This document shows, piece after piece, positions 50,181-61,800 of a stretch of DNA of 64,000 nt (the first letter of the stretch is position 1; each line of letters starts with the position of its first letter). The stretch is taken from the NCBI GenBank assembly GCA_037176705.1, contig CM073885.1:220298290-220362289 (forward strand), read 5' to 3'. The position numbers were made by a program, and so were the translations under genes. The notes under the pieces are model-generated. The model did not search any database. It was given only the letters and a program-made list of their open reading frames with translations, and had not been told where the DNA came from. This stretch comes from Molossus alvarezi (taxonomy: Eukaryota; Chordata; Mammalia; Chiroptera; Molossidae).

Positions 50181-51332
50181 CACACCCATTCACCGAGGCA
50201 AGTCAGAGAGTGTACACTGATAAAAGCAAGGCTGTATTCTTTCTGTTCTTCAGGTGCTTAAATTTATCTATTTCCAGGGAATCACAGGAGCCCTGGGAGG
50301 TTTGCTCGGTGCTGGATTCTTCCAGGGGCTGTATTTCAAAAGGGAGAGTCCCAGAAGGCCTTGAATTGAGCCAGCTGAACCCGAAGGTAGACCCTGGTCT
50401 AACTCGATTCTGCTCACCAGATTAAACCCGCTGTGTCCATTTGTGGATAAGCAGGGCACCATATTCCCCTCCTCCTCCCTTGCTGCTGGGCCTGTTACCA
50501 CCTTTCTGTTTGACAGCATTGGTGTTAGTGGAAAATTCTTTGTTGGCCACTTGGGTACGAAACTTGGTTGTCAAGAAAGCTAAAGCTGTGGCTAAAACAA
50601 GGCTGTGAATTACCTTGATCCTTGTTGTCTCCATTTATTGTCACCAATGACAAATTGAGATGTTGAGGTGCTCTCGCTGATGCACTGGCAACAAAATCAA
50701 TGTCAGCCTACCGAGGCTAACTAAATGCATACATCCTTAGTTTATGTCAAGTATTCACACAATCTACCTAAAATCATTATTATGACTTTAAAAATATTTA
50801 CAAAAGGTTTAACAATCGTTTTCTCAAACTATTCATCAAAGAGGATTATACTTCTTCTAACCCCAAGCCCTGCTGATACTGTCTGTCAACAAGACTCAGT
50901 GAAAAATGAAGCTTATTATTTTAAACCTTTGGACCAATACTTCAGCAGCTAAAGAGGTCACTGGTATTGTTTGTCCAATTTCACCTGTGTAGAATTTACT
51001 TATTCCAAGAATGTGATTGTCAACAGGTTAAATGACTTCAGATAATACACCAGGTACAACTGGGTGGGAAATCTCTAAGCCAACAAACAAGATGAGTATA
51101 CACCTGGAAAATTAGCATGCTTTTCCCCTTCTCAAATCCTAAATGTATCCACACATTTAGGATTAACTATATTTTGCTTTGATAACTGTGTGAGGGGTTA
51201 GTTTTTGAATCCTTTACAGTCTTTTATATTGCTGTAAATTTAGCACCTAACATAGTACCTGCACATAATAGATGATTAATAAACGTTTGTTGAACAAATC
51301 TGGGGAAGCTGACTTTAAAGAAATAAATACAG

Positions 51333-51600
51333 CCCTGGCCGGTTTGGCTCAGTGGTTAGAGTGTCGGCCTGTGGACCAGAGAGTCCAGGGTTTGGTTCCT
51401 GCTAAGGGCACGTACCTCAGTTGCAGTTTGTCCCCAACTTCAGTTGGGGTCATGTGGGTGGCAACCACTCGATGTGTCTCTCTCACATTGATGTTTCTCT
51501 CTCTCTCTCTTCCTCCCTTTCTCCCTCCCCACTCTATCTAAAGATAAATGCAAAAAGGCTCCTCCGGTGAGGATAGAAAAAAAAAAAAAAGAGAAAAGAT
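51333..51600 (+). mobile_element. VES SINE
   Basis: Head ccctggccggtttggctcagtgg, CT tract, and ctcctccggtgaggat end with poly(A). TSD aaataaatacag at 51321-51332 and 51601-51612. Confidence 0.95.
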
Positions 51601-51667
51601 AAATAAATACAGTACTGGGTGATATGTGCTATGATAGAAATACATTCAAAATAAGTATAGACACAAA

Positions 51668-51690
51668 GGTGTGTGTGTGTGTGTGTATGC
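51668..51690. repeat. GT microsatellite
   Basis: About nine GT units followed by gcatgcatgc. Confidence 0.9.
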
Positions 51691-52164
51691 ATGCATGCCC
51701 ATGTCAGCAGCTGGATGTGGTGCATGGAGGGGCAGGAAGCCAGGCCTAGCTCCTTTTCTTCTCTCCTAATCCTTCTAGGACAATCTAGCGGAGGAACAGT
51801 GAAGCTGCCATTTGGGGATTGGTCCTATGTTCTGCTTCTCCGGGGTTTGTGCCCGCCAAACACAAATGCTTTGACTCACTGCCTCCCCAGCCCTGCTCTC
51901 CATCTTATGTCATCAGCTGCAGTATTACCACGATCATAAGCATGCCATTGGCAGCAACCTAGTGACCCTGTCACAGCTTCAGTTAGATCAGGTCACACTC
52001 CTCTGCATGAGCCTCCTCATTACAGAGTAGAAACCCAAGTCCTTTCTCTGTGTGGGTATGCCAGGCCCACTCCCGGCTCCGTTCTCATACCTGCTGTTCC
52101 CTTGGGTCATCCTCTCTCCCTCACCACCTCATCATCCTTGCTACCAGCTGTTGAGTGCCTTCTG

Positions 52165-52365
52165 TGCTCCAATTACTTTACTGCATTATCTCAAAAGTAA
52201 CAAAGATGCTGTAAGACATTATAATCTCCTTTTTATATAAATGCAAACACCAAGGCTCAGAAGAGGCCAATGACTTGCTCAAGTTGGCAAAATCAGTAAA
52301 ATATCAGAGCTGAGCCTGGAAGTCAAGACTCTGGCTTCAGAGCCCACACTTTCTAGCCTGCTGTC
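52165..52365. mobile_element. MIR SINE
   Basis: ctgcattatctcaaaagtaa, gctcagaagaggccaatgac and gagctgagcctggaagtcaa fit MIR. Confidence 0.72.
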
Positions 52366-52649
52366 TCAGAGAATCCCCTGGAACTCTGTCCCCAAATGAT
52401 CACTTCTTGACTTGTCTGCCTAATCCTTTGAGTGCCCAAGAAACCTGACACCAGTACTTTGTGTTCTGACTCTCCTCTTTCAGAGATACTGAGAATTCTG
52501 GAGGTGTTGTATGTGCCCCAGTCCAGCAGAATTCACAGCTTACACATGAGAGAAAGTTGTCCCACACTGCCCCAGAGTCAGGAGATGGCCTTTGACAGAA
52601 ACCTGAAAACGCAATGACTCCCACTTCTGTGCAATTCATCCGGAATTTT

Positions 52650-52860
52650 TTTTTTTAATGAGAGAACTTACTTTTATTATTATTATTGATTTTAGAGAGA
52701 GAGGAAGGGAGAGAGAGAGACAGAAACATCGATGAGAGAGAACATCGATTGCTGCCTCCTGCATGCCTCTCACTGGGGATTGGGCCCACAACCTGGGCAT
52801 GTGCCCTGACCGGGAATTGAACCAGTGACGCTCAACCACTGAGCCACACTGGCCGGGCTC
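52650..52860 (-). mobile_element. VES-related SINE (old subfamily)
   Basis: Minus copy with ttattattattgattttagag, GA-rich middle, and head ending cccggccagtgtggctcagtgg. A 13-bp TSD with one mismatch, catccggaatttt / catccagaatttt, lies at 52637-52649 and 52861-52873. Confidence 0.95.
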
Positions 52861-53752
52861 CATCCAGAATTTTAACTCAAACTTACCTCACCCTGCAGAA
52901 GTCCACCACAACTGAATTCCACCTGCATTCTAATGTCTAAATTCATGAATGATTTTCCCCCCATTCCTGACTACTTCCATTCCTGGGGAGGCAAGGGGAA
53001 CCCAGTAACTTGCTGTCAATGCAATGCAATGTGCAATTTGTGCTGTTTTGTGCAGTTGGTGATTTGGATATTTCTACCCAAATCACCCTGAGTGCAAAAG
53101 CTGTAAAAGCAATAAGCAAATATGGAAAGATAAAAAAAAAAGTAGATAAAGGAACATATTTAGAGTCAAACAGAGTATTTGAGAGTTGCTGTTTATTCAC
53201 TGGGGGTTATCATTATGTACAACCTGGGTGTTCTTGTTTTAAACTGTATGTAAAGTGGGGACAAGAAAATAAGAGTAGAATAAATAAAAGCCCCTCCCAG
53301 GAACTTGAACTGACTCTCAAGTCCTGTGAAATTAATAAGCATTTGTGGAGCCCTGGACTAACATTCTCATGGCTTACACAGACGGACACGAGGGTACATG
53401 GAATGTCCCCATTCTCCTTACCTGCTTTTCATGTAACTGGGTTTATGCTGTTGAAAATTTCTTTTTGGGGTCAGAAAATTATGTGTATTGTAGCAGATGA
53501 AAGAACACTGGGTTAGGAGTCAGGAATCCTGGGCTCTAATCCCAGTTCTGGCCCTTTTTATCTGTAGGGCCCCAGATAAGTCTCTTCTCTATAAAATATG
53601 GGTAATATTGTTCGCTGTGCATTATGACGGGACAGTGCCTTAGAGATGGAAATGTGTTTCTCACACTTGAAATAACCAATAGAAAAATTCCTTAGTTGTA
53701 TTTTAAATTGGAATACATATACAACAATTACTATTAAAAATTATATAACCAG

Positions 53753-54008
53753 GCCCTGGCCGGTTTGGTTCAGCGGTTGGACTGTCAGCCTGCGGTACAG
53801 AGAGACCCGGGTTCGGTTCCCACTAAGGGCGCGTACCTCGGTTGCAGTTTGTCCCCGGCCCTGGTTGGTCGTGCGGGTGGCAGCCACTCGATGTGTCCCT
53901 TCACATTGATGTTTCTCTCTCTCTCTCTTCCTCTCTCCCTCCTGCTCTATCTGAACAAAAAATGGAAAAAATGTCCTCAGGTGAGGATTAAAAAAAAAAA
54001 AAAAAAAA
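53753..54008 (+). mobile_element. VES SINE (young-looking subfamily)
   Basis: Complete copy with end gtcctcaggtgaggatt and about 21 A. Perfect TSD aattatataaccag at 53739-53752 and 54009-54022. Confidence 0.96.
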
Positions 54009-54329
54009 AATTATATAACCAGTTTCTCTTATTTTCTAAATAGGAGATATATTATTTTATTTTCAAGATCTGTAACCTGGATGGAAGGCACAGGAGCAAA
54101 GGTGGAGGCAGTGTGGTGTGAAGACTGGGAGCTCGGGCGTCAGACCCCCGTGGGTATGACCCTCGCGGCCAAGGCTGGGATCCCAGGCAAGAAATGCATC
54201 CTCTGTGAACACCCATTTCTTTAGCCTCAACTTGGGAACAAGAAGGCTAACCACAGAGTTGGAGTAAAGATTATATGAACTAATACACAGAAGTTTCCTT
54301 ACTCATAACAGGGGCTCCATAGAGGTATG

Positions 54330-56180
54330 CTTCATGAACTGTGGGGTTTTGTGGTTTTAGTAAATAAGTTTAATCCTTTTCTGTTTCCATCACAAGAATA
54401 CATGTGTTAGCTACTGCAGAGACCAAGGGGAAGACGTTTGCTGGGAAGAGACGAGAGGTCATTTTCTTAAAGTCAAAACAGAAGTTAACTTGATTTATGT
54501 GTGAAATAGAAGACAGTTTCTCCTTCAGAGGGAAGTTTTTATTTCAGAGAGTGGTCTCAGGACAGGAAGTTACCCAGCAACACCCCATGGCCCATTCAAT
54601 GAGCTGCAGCCCTAGAAAACGGAGACATGGCCACAGTTCCTGATTTACGACTCGTGGGGCGGGAGGAACTGATCTCTAACGCAGGATAAAAGTCAAGCTT
54701 CACTCAGGCCTCCTTAGTCTCTCAACCCAACCCTCCTCACTGCTGGAAGGAAAGTCCACAGACCCCACTGTCCCCAAAATGACTGAGCCCCCAAAAATAA
54801 GCTTGGGTGATTAAAAAGTTGAGTAGTACATATTCATTACCGTGTGTGTGCGCGCGCACGCGCCCTGTTTCATTTTACAAAAGATTTGAGGCAGCTCCTT
54901 GTCAATAAAAAAGAATAAAGAGTTGAGGGAAATCTAAAGGGAAAAGTAATAAAATAAAAACCAAGGATAAGGTTAACTGCAAGAGATGCATTCCATACCC
55001 AGGAATTTTTATTACCTGGGTACTCATTATCCAGGTCTCCACAGTTACAAGGTTTCATAGGGAAGCATAATCTTCATAATTAAACAATATTCACTGGTGA
55101 GGAGACCGTCTTTAAATAAGGCCTCACTCAAGCAGCCCTCGCAGTTTGGTGCCAGCCCTGTCCCCTGCTCTTGCCTCCAAGTCTTGGCCAGTCTGCTGGG
55201 ATGTGAAGTGGTCAAGCACCATCACAGCAAGCACACCCAATGCAAATCCCCGCAGAGTCAACTTACCTCTCTCCCAAAGAGGCAGGATATGAAAGAAAAT
55301 TCAAATCAGTTGTGTAGCTGACTTGAATATCTTTCAAAAGAGGCAGGATATAAAGGATTAAACACATTAAGCTACCTTAAAATTCTGAGAGAAAGCCCAA
55401 AAAAGTCAACACAATTAATTCTTCATTCTGAGGATTAGCACATGGCTGCGATGGCCACTTACATTTTTTATAGAAGTAAGGTTGAATAGACTTATTTTCA
55501 TAGTCGTTTGTTTTGCCTTTCAACTACATGTAACCTAAAATCATGTTTTGGTCCTTGTTTTAAAGTGGGTTCCACCGGGCTGTTTTGTTCTAGTACAATT
55601 GTCTGCAGATGGTAAGAGCTACCTGGAGTGAAGCGGAGAGCAGTTTGGGATCTCAGCTTCCTGATGGCAAAAGCAAAAAAGGAAACATCTTAGTTAGAAA
55701 AGTCACAGGGGCCTAAAAAAAACCAGGAAATCGTTGTGGATCATTGGAATGATAGTAATGAAAGCTGTCATTGGAGAAGATTTAAGACCATTGGTGGATA
55801 GTAAGAGATCTAAGAAGGTAAAGACCAGTCTTTCTAAATTGCTTTGCGTTTGGCTTAAGAGTGTCACATGCTAAATGTCTAGTGAACATAGCAGTGGTCC
55901 TTAGTGCTGTGCACGGGTATCCCCTGCTCTCCACCACAGGAGCAAAGGAGATGCTCCTTTTCTCTGACACCTAGGCTGGGACCCTTGCAGTTGAATGGAG
56001 CCATATAACTATTTCTGGTCGCTGTGTTTTGAGCAAAAAAACATGTGTCACCTCCAAGCAGAGGCCCTCCAGAGTTTCCTTTCCCTTTGGCATGGTGATT
56101 GCCAATGTTCGAGTCAGTGACTGCTCTGTCAGCTAGGGTTTCTGAGTAACTAAAATGAGCTGCCACCCCTAAGACACACC
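54330..56180. other. Intronic sequence without recognised genes
   Basis: Contains the GT/GC tract at 54.84 kb. Otherwise AT-rich unique sequence; short frames at 55.1 kb and 55.9-56.1 kb have no features. Confidence 0.45.
54841..54866. repeat. Alternating purine-pyrimidine tract (GT then GC)
   Basis: cgtgtgtgtgcgcgcgcacg runs as perfect alternation, the type of sequence that adopts Z-DNA most easily. It is the only such tract with CG steps in the window. Confidence 0.9.
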
Positions 56181-56189
56181 TCGAGCATG

Positions 56190-56280
56190 TAGAATGAGCA
56201 AGAAATAAACCTATGGTTTAAGCCACTGAGATTGGGGGGTGTTTGTTACTGCAGATAGTCTCTTCTGACTGACACAAACA
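56190..56280. mobile_element. Old repeat terminus
   Basis: ggtttaagccactgagattg followed by tttgttactgcagatag and tctgactgacaca is a well-known terminus of an old mammalian repeat; the rest, to the left, is too diverged to delimit. Confidence 0.5.
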
Positions 56281-56559
56281 TCCCCTTGGCAGTGATAGAA
56301 TATGTAAAACAAGTGAGTTGTGCAGAGACAAGTTGCACATGCTGCTCAGACCCCTAAATACAGATCCCAGCTTGCGACGAAGACATTCTGGATGATTTAG
56401 GCAAAGACAAGCCCAGGAACAAGCCTGGATCTCTGATGCTTTCTCCAGTCCTTTTTCTCTCTCTTCATTTCATGGCACAAAGTAATGCCCAAATATATGT
56501 GAACATGAAAGTCCCCGCTTCTTGTGTATGCATATAGTGAATACTTTTAATGCAGAGTG

Positions 56560-57115
56560 GGCTTTAGAAACGGGAATATGCCTGTTGCGCCAGGATGGAC
56601 TGGAAGATTACCATCAACAAGTGGACAGACAAGTTTGAAAAAGTTTATTAACCACAAAAGAGAATACAGAAGTAGAGGTAAAAAAAAGAGGGCCCATTTT
56701 GGAGAAACAAAAGCTAATAAAAGTAAGAATGGCCGCAAAGAACGGACACAATGAATGGACACTAGAATAAAAGTGAAGCAAAAGAGTGGGGAGCTACGGC
56801 ACAAGGAAGAGAGTGTACAGAGCGTACACTGACTACAAGGGACTGGACAGAAATTCTGAGGCCCGAATCCACGGGCGGACTTCATTTCAGGTCAGGGGCT
56901 GAAAAAGCAATGCAAGAGTTCACTCATTTTGTAATTGAGGGGTGAACCTGGGACCAAAACCCCACGCAGGAGGGTTTCCTAAGGGAACAGAGGGGAACCA
57001 GTTTTGGCCAGGCCCAGGCGAAGTGCTATTATGCAGATTAGAGCTAGGATGGGAAGCCAACCCGGGAAAAATTTACAAGTTCCAAGGCTTTTAAAGTGTC
57101 TTATTATTTACACTT
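56560..57115 (-). mobile_element. LTR-like block, probably a solo endogenous-retroviral LTR
   Basis: On the minus strand the stretch is pyrimidine-rich, ends with a polyadenylation signal (ttaataaactttttcaaac, about 56640-56660 on plus) and a short tail ending cttcca. Its other end begins tgtaaataataag. This is the layout of a U3-R-U5 unit. A tggcgcaacagg string follows, loosely like a retroviral primer site, but it does not match well. No gag, pol or env frames flank it and I found no matching TSD. Confidence 0.4.
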
Positions 57116-57247
57116 CTTTAAGTAAAGAGATTCTGGGTCAACCTCACTGAGGGAGATTATGCAGTACACGCAGCAGCCTGTTGGGGAACCAAAGAGGAGG
57201 GCCTGAGGCGAGAGCCTCCTGGCTGCTCATCCTGAGGGCTGTCTGGT

Positions 57248-57580
57248 CCCCGCCCACCACTGGTCCCTGCCCCACCACTGGTTCCTGCCCCACCACTGGT
57301 CCCCGCCCACCACTGGTCCCCGCCCACCACTGGTCCCCGCCCACCACTGGTCCCTGCCCCACCACTGGTCCCCGCCCACCACTGGTCCCTGCCCCACCAC
57401 TGGTCCCTGCCCCACCACTGGTCCCCGTCCACCACTGGTCCCTGCCCCACCACTGGTCCCTGCCCCACCACTGGTCCCCGCCCACCACTGGTCCCTGCCC
57501 CACCACTGGTCCCTGCCCCACCACTGGTCCCTGCCCCACCACTGGTCCTCCACGGGCCATCACTGGTCCTCCATGGGCCA
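57248..57580. repeat. Minisatellite of mixed 17- and 18-bp units
   Basis: Seventeen tandem units end at 57546: seven of 17 bp (ccccgcccaccactggt) and ten of 18 bp (ccctgccccaccactggt), with single-base variants in two. The sum, 299 bp, equals the span exactly. Two decayed units (cctccacgggccatcactgg) follow. Order from left, S=17 and L=18: S L L S S S L S L L S L L S L L L. The minus strand is G-rich with GGGG/GGG runs. Confidence 0.97.
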
Positions 57581-57639
57581 CCAGAGAGACCTAACCGTAG
57601 CAAGTCTGACCACCGCACTTACAGATGTAAAACCCTTCT

Positions 57640-57935
57640 ACGGCTCTACATTTTTCATAGGATGGTCCAAATTCCTGAGCTTCGTGCCTGAGCTTTTCAC
57701 CTTCTGGCCCCTGCCTGCCTCTCCGGCCTCATTTTTGCCCACTGTCTCCCCTTTAGCCATACTGAATCTGTGTGCAGTTTCGGGGCAAGCCATGTTTTCA
57801 TATGCCTCCCGTACTTTCCACACGCAGCTGCCTTCTCTCCAACCCTCAGCCCCCAACAACCCTCAAAGGCATCTTTTAAGATTTAGTTCAGTGATCACCA
57901 GTCCCTGAACCCCAGACTGGTCCCATGCCTGTCCT
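57640..57935 (-). mobile_element. L2-like fragment
   Basis: Includes ccttctggcccctgcctgcc and tctccggcctcatttttgcc, typical of L2 on the opposite strand. It adjoins the minisatellite. Confidence 0.55.
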
Positions 57936-58046
57936 GTGCTTTCCCATATACTACATCACAGCACCATCCACTGAAAGGTCGTGGTTTACTTGACTGTGTC
58001 CCCACTAGACTGTTCCTTGAAGGACCCGACAAAACCTACTTGCTTT

Positions 58047-58139
58047 TTTTTTTTGTGGTACATGCCCCTGGCGGGAACCAAACCCGGGACTCTCTGGTCT
58101 GCAGGCCGACGCTCAACCACTGAGCCAAACTGGCCAGGG
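58047..58139 (-). mobile_element. tRNA-half (head-only) VES element, copy 3
   Basis: The minus strand reads head gccctggccagtttggctcag, then cccgggtttggttcccgcc, then ggggcatgtaccac and poly(A). There is no CT body or atcctc box. The TSD caaaacctacttgcttt is perfect over 17 bp at 58030-58046 and 58140-58156. The 3' boundary is the same as in copy 1. Confidence 0.93.
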
Positions 58140-58514
58140 CAAAACCTACTTGCTTTGATACCCTCTGCACCTGACACAGTGCCCAACTCATAGCACATGT
58201 TCTACATTGAAGAATAAATGTGATAATGAGGAAATGTCATGGTTCCAATGATTCAATTCAGTGCTTGGGGAACTTGCCCTGTCCCTACCCCACTTCACTG
58301 TTTCCTTATTTGATGGGGACAGAAAGCCTGCCATTCCTGGGGTGTTTGTAGTCTGTCTGGTGTTTCCCTAGACTTTTTAGGCCCAGGCCCTTTCTGGTGG
58401 AGCTGCTGAGAAGAGGGGTCTGTTCTTTCCTATCAAGGCCTATATTACTCTCTGTTCCTATGGCTCACTACAGCTTTGCACTAAGGGTTACAGCTCCAGA
58501 GCCAGACTTCAGAC

Positions 58515-59012
58515 CCTAGCTTTATCACTGTATTAGTTGCCTGTTGCTGCTGTAACAAATTATTGCAAATGTAGTGGCTTAAAGCAATTATTTTATAGTT
58601 GATAATCTGATCTTGGAGGTCAGAAGTCTACTGGGCTAATGCCAAAGTGTTATCAGGGCTGTGTTCTTTCTGGAGGCTCTAGAGAAGAATCCATGTTTTC
58701 TGCCTTTTCTAGCTTCTAGAGGCCACCCACATTCCTTGGCTCATGCGTCTCTGCCATATTCAAAGCCAGCAATGGCCAGTGACGTCTTTCTCATACTGCA
58801 TCACTCTGACACTCCTGCCTCCTCTTGTCATTTATGAGGACCCTGTGATTACACTGGACCCATCAGATAATCTGGTCTCTCTAAACTCAAGGTTAGCTGA
58901 TTACTAACTTTCAATCCATCTGCAATCTTAATTCCCTTTGCCATGCAATATATTCACAGGTTCTGGGGATCAGGATGTAGACATCTTTGGGGAACTAGCA
59001 TTATTCTAACTA
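58515..59012. mobile_element. Old mammalian interspersed repeat, class unresolved
   Basis: ttgcctgttgctgctgtaac, ttctggaggctctagagaag, gattacactggacccatcag and ggttctggggatcaggatgt form a familiar ~500-bp mammalian repeat with no coding part. I recognise the sequence type but cannot name its family safely. Confidence 0.6.
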
Positions 59013-59019
59013 CTATAAT

Positions 59020-59215
59020 CACTTACTAGCTGTGTGACCTTAGGCGAGTCCTTCTTTTCCCCTAAGCCTCAGTTTACTTTCCTGAAAAACAGGAAAGGTG
59101 ATAATACAGCACCTACCCCTGGGAAGTACTGAAAGAGTGAAAGCAAATTATGATAATGAATGGAAAGCTTAGCACAACATCTGACACAGTAAGGAACCAA
59201 TAAATGTTAACTTTT
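59020..59215 (+). mobile_element. MIR SINE
   Basis: actagctgtgtgaccttagg, gcctcagtttactttcctga and ggaaccaataaatg fit MIR. Confidence 0.85.
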
Positions 59216-60070
59216 ATCATACTCCTTACCATCATCATCATTGTAGAGAGAAGTAGGTACAGAAGTTACACACATTCAGCCTTCCACCCCTTACTGTGTG
59301 CAGTAGAATGAGCATCATCATAGAGGCCTCCTGCCTTTGCCCATCCTTCCTTTGCCTGTCCTTTTTCAGGACATTGAAAGAGGAAAAAGTCCAGCAAACA
59401 TGATTGCCAGACAAGAGACCACTGTCCTCCAAGTTGAGTCCTTTGAGCTTCTGGTGTTTGAACTCTCTAAATTGGCCACTGGGCAATCAAGTCTTGGAAA
59501 GAAGCTTGTGAGGTAGTTCTAACCCCAAATCAATTTCTCAAGTTTCCCAATGCCTGGAGGAGCCTGGGGAACCCCTAGGCTGTGGCAAGGGGAAAACTCT
59601 CCAGTTCCTAGGGTGTGTGTCCATGTGTGTGCCCACATGTGCAAATCCTCAGAAAGTGCACTGGTGTTCTTTTCCTTTTCAGTGAATTCCCTGAGAATTA
59701 TGTGCCACACTCAGTGAACATTACTGAACTTCAAGGAGGGGAGGGGCTGGGCCAGTTCAGAGAACAAGAGGCCAAGGATAGATGGATCCCAGGTAGGCCT
59801 CAATGCCTTCTTTCTACTCCATTCAGATCAAAGACTTGAGCAAGCACTTTCTTTAAATTTAAAGGCATTTAATTATATTTTACTCTATTCCCCAAATGAT
59901 ATTAGGTATCTTAGCATGGTTATTCCATGTACCTAAGGAAGACCCTTTCATTTGCCCCATTTATTTGTATTCAAGTCATATGTTTTCATTCATTAGACTG
60001 ATTCTGCTATATTTATTCATGGAAAAATAGTATAGTATGCATAATATACACACATATATATAACATCAAT
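59216..60070. other. Intronic sequence without recognised elements
   Basis: I see no repeat family or gene signal here; 60.0-60.5 kb is very AT-rich with ATATAC runs into which a VES inserted. Confidence 0.45.
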
Positions 60071-60088
60071 TAAAATGTGTATATATAG

Positions 60089-60266
60089 CCTGGCCAGTGT
60101 GGCTCAGTGGTTGAGCGTCAACCCATGTACCAAGAGGTCACCAGTTCGATTCCCAGTCAGGGCACATGGCCAGGTTGTGAGCCTCAGTGGGGGGCATTTA
60201 GGAGTGACCAATCAGTGTTCTCTCTCTCTCTCAAATCAATAAAGAAAAATATATTTTTTAATTTTT
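60089..60266 (+). mobile_element. VES SINE (older subfamily), internally shortened
   Basis: Head cctggccagtgtggctcagtgg, gtcagggcacatggccagg, a short CT tract and aatcaataaag tail. TSD aaaatgtgtatatatag with one mismatch at 60072-60088 and 60267-60283. Confidence 0.94.
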
Positions 60267-60873
60267 AAAATGTACATATATAGAGAATGAGAATGTATAC
60301 ATAAACCAATAAAAAATAGAACTTCTTTTCATTAAACACATCAGTGTTTATCTTTGAAAAATAAATAAAATATACAAATTACATATGTATTTCATAGGTA
60401 TGTAGAATAAGTCTACTTCTTATTACTAATCAATAATAATAGGAATCATAGGACAATAGTTAAATGTATACACATGTACACACATAAAACATACGTATTT
60501 TATCTCATTTTAGATAACAATTTCCAATTCGTCCTTCATTAAATTTAAATCAGGCTTTAGATTTATTTTCTCTTATTTTCCCTATTCCTGGTCTGGGAGA
60601 AAGTCTAGTGACCAATAACTAAAATCAGTGGCCGTAAAAAGAAAAATGACAGATCTCTAGATGTTTTGAATGTTTGATCATCCATTCCTAAGAAAAATGC
60701 CTCAGCTATCAGATTTCTAGCTCTTAGCAAAGACACGCTAGTTCTGTTGTTCTAAGGTGAGTCTCATGAGTGCCCAGTGGTTCAGTCGTAGGCCAGATAT
60801 TCCTCTGCCTCCTAAGGAAAAGTTCACTTGAGCCAGAGAACTATTATGAAATTCATTTGAACCTCATGAACTA

Positions 60874-61189
60874 CAGCTGACCCTTGAACAATACAGGTTT
60901 GAACTGTACAGGTACACTTATATCTAGATTTTTTCAGTAAATACCTGTGCTGGTTTTGACCTGCAGTTGGGAGTGCAAGGATGTGAAGGGCCAACAGAAT
61001 GCATTGACCTATGTCATTTTATATAAAGGATTTGAGAATCCACAGGTTTTTTACCCACGGGGTCCTGAACCAATTGCCTGTGGGTACTAAGGGACAACTT
61101 GAAGTTTTGGGGGAGTCAGAAGTTACACACAGATTTTCCACTGTGCAGGGTCAGCATCCCTACTGCCCACATTGTTCAAGGCTCAACTG
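60874..61189. mobile_element. Tigger/MER-class DNA transposon relic
   Basis: Inverted ends cagctgacccttgaacaa and ttgttcaaggctcaactg are bounded by TA on both sides (60872-60873, 61190-61191), the TSD of Tc1/mariner elements. The interior has ccacttatatctagattttt-like and tgtgaagggccaac-like blocks of an old mammalian family. No open transposase frame is visible. Confidence 0.8.
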
Positions 61190-61554
61190 TATTTTTTCCT
61201 AAAGTTTCCTCTAGGTTTTAGATTTATGATACTGAGAAAGCTTTGCCTTGCAGCAAGCAGAATTGTAATGTGACGAGGGTGGCTGTTGTCATTGCTATTG
61301 TCTTAGAGGGATTGCCTACTTAGTCTTTGCCAAAGAATCTCAGTGGTGGCTGAGCCATGAGGAAACCGGGTAAGAAAACTCACACAGGCTCCCCTTCTGC
61401 ACGAGATAACAACTGTATCCTGTTAGTCCAGTGGGAACCATGAACACTTCAAGCTGCATGACCTTCCGGAGACCAGAAGTCTACCTGAGCAGTAACTCAC
61501 AGAAGGATTTCTTCACTCAGGAGTTCTGAACAATGATTTGTTTACTTTCATTCT

Positions 61555-61800
61555 ATCAGAGCCATATGGTGGTTAAGCTTTGGAATGAAACTGCCTGGAT
61601 TCAAATCCTGCCCCCACGCTAGAAGATATGTGACCTTCAACAAGTTATTTGACCTCTCTGGGCCTGTTTCCCTTTCGGTGAGATAAGGATAATAATATGC
61701 TACATAGGATTATTGTGAGGATTAAGTTAATGCCTGCAAAGTGTTTTGAAAAATGCCAGTTAGTAACTACTCAGTAAGTGTTAGTTACTACTCTCAGTAC
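61555..61800 (+). mobile_element. MIR SINE
   Basis: aaactgcctggattcaaatc, tatttgacctctctgggcct and attgtgaggattaagttaat fit MIR. Confidence 0.85.

Noticed and set aside
52880..52900. Donor-like GAG|GTAAGT on minus at about 52.89 kb, and another at about 55.26 kb
   Set aside because: No plausible exon with an acceptor or promoter precedes them, and a few such matches are expected by chance.
57248..57546. Regular short repeats resembling a CRISPR array
   Set aside because: Units are contiguous with no spacers, and the genome is mammalian.
57144..57618. Frames of 108-153 residues with repeated W-W-G-R or G-G-A-G patterns
   Set aside because: They are translations of the 17/18-bp minisatellite in several phases and on both strands, not a gene.
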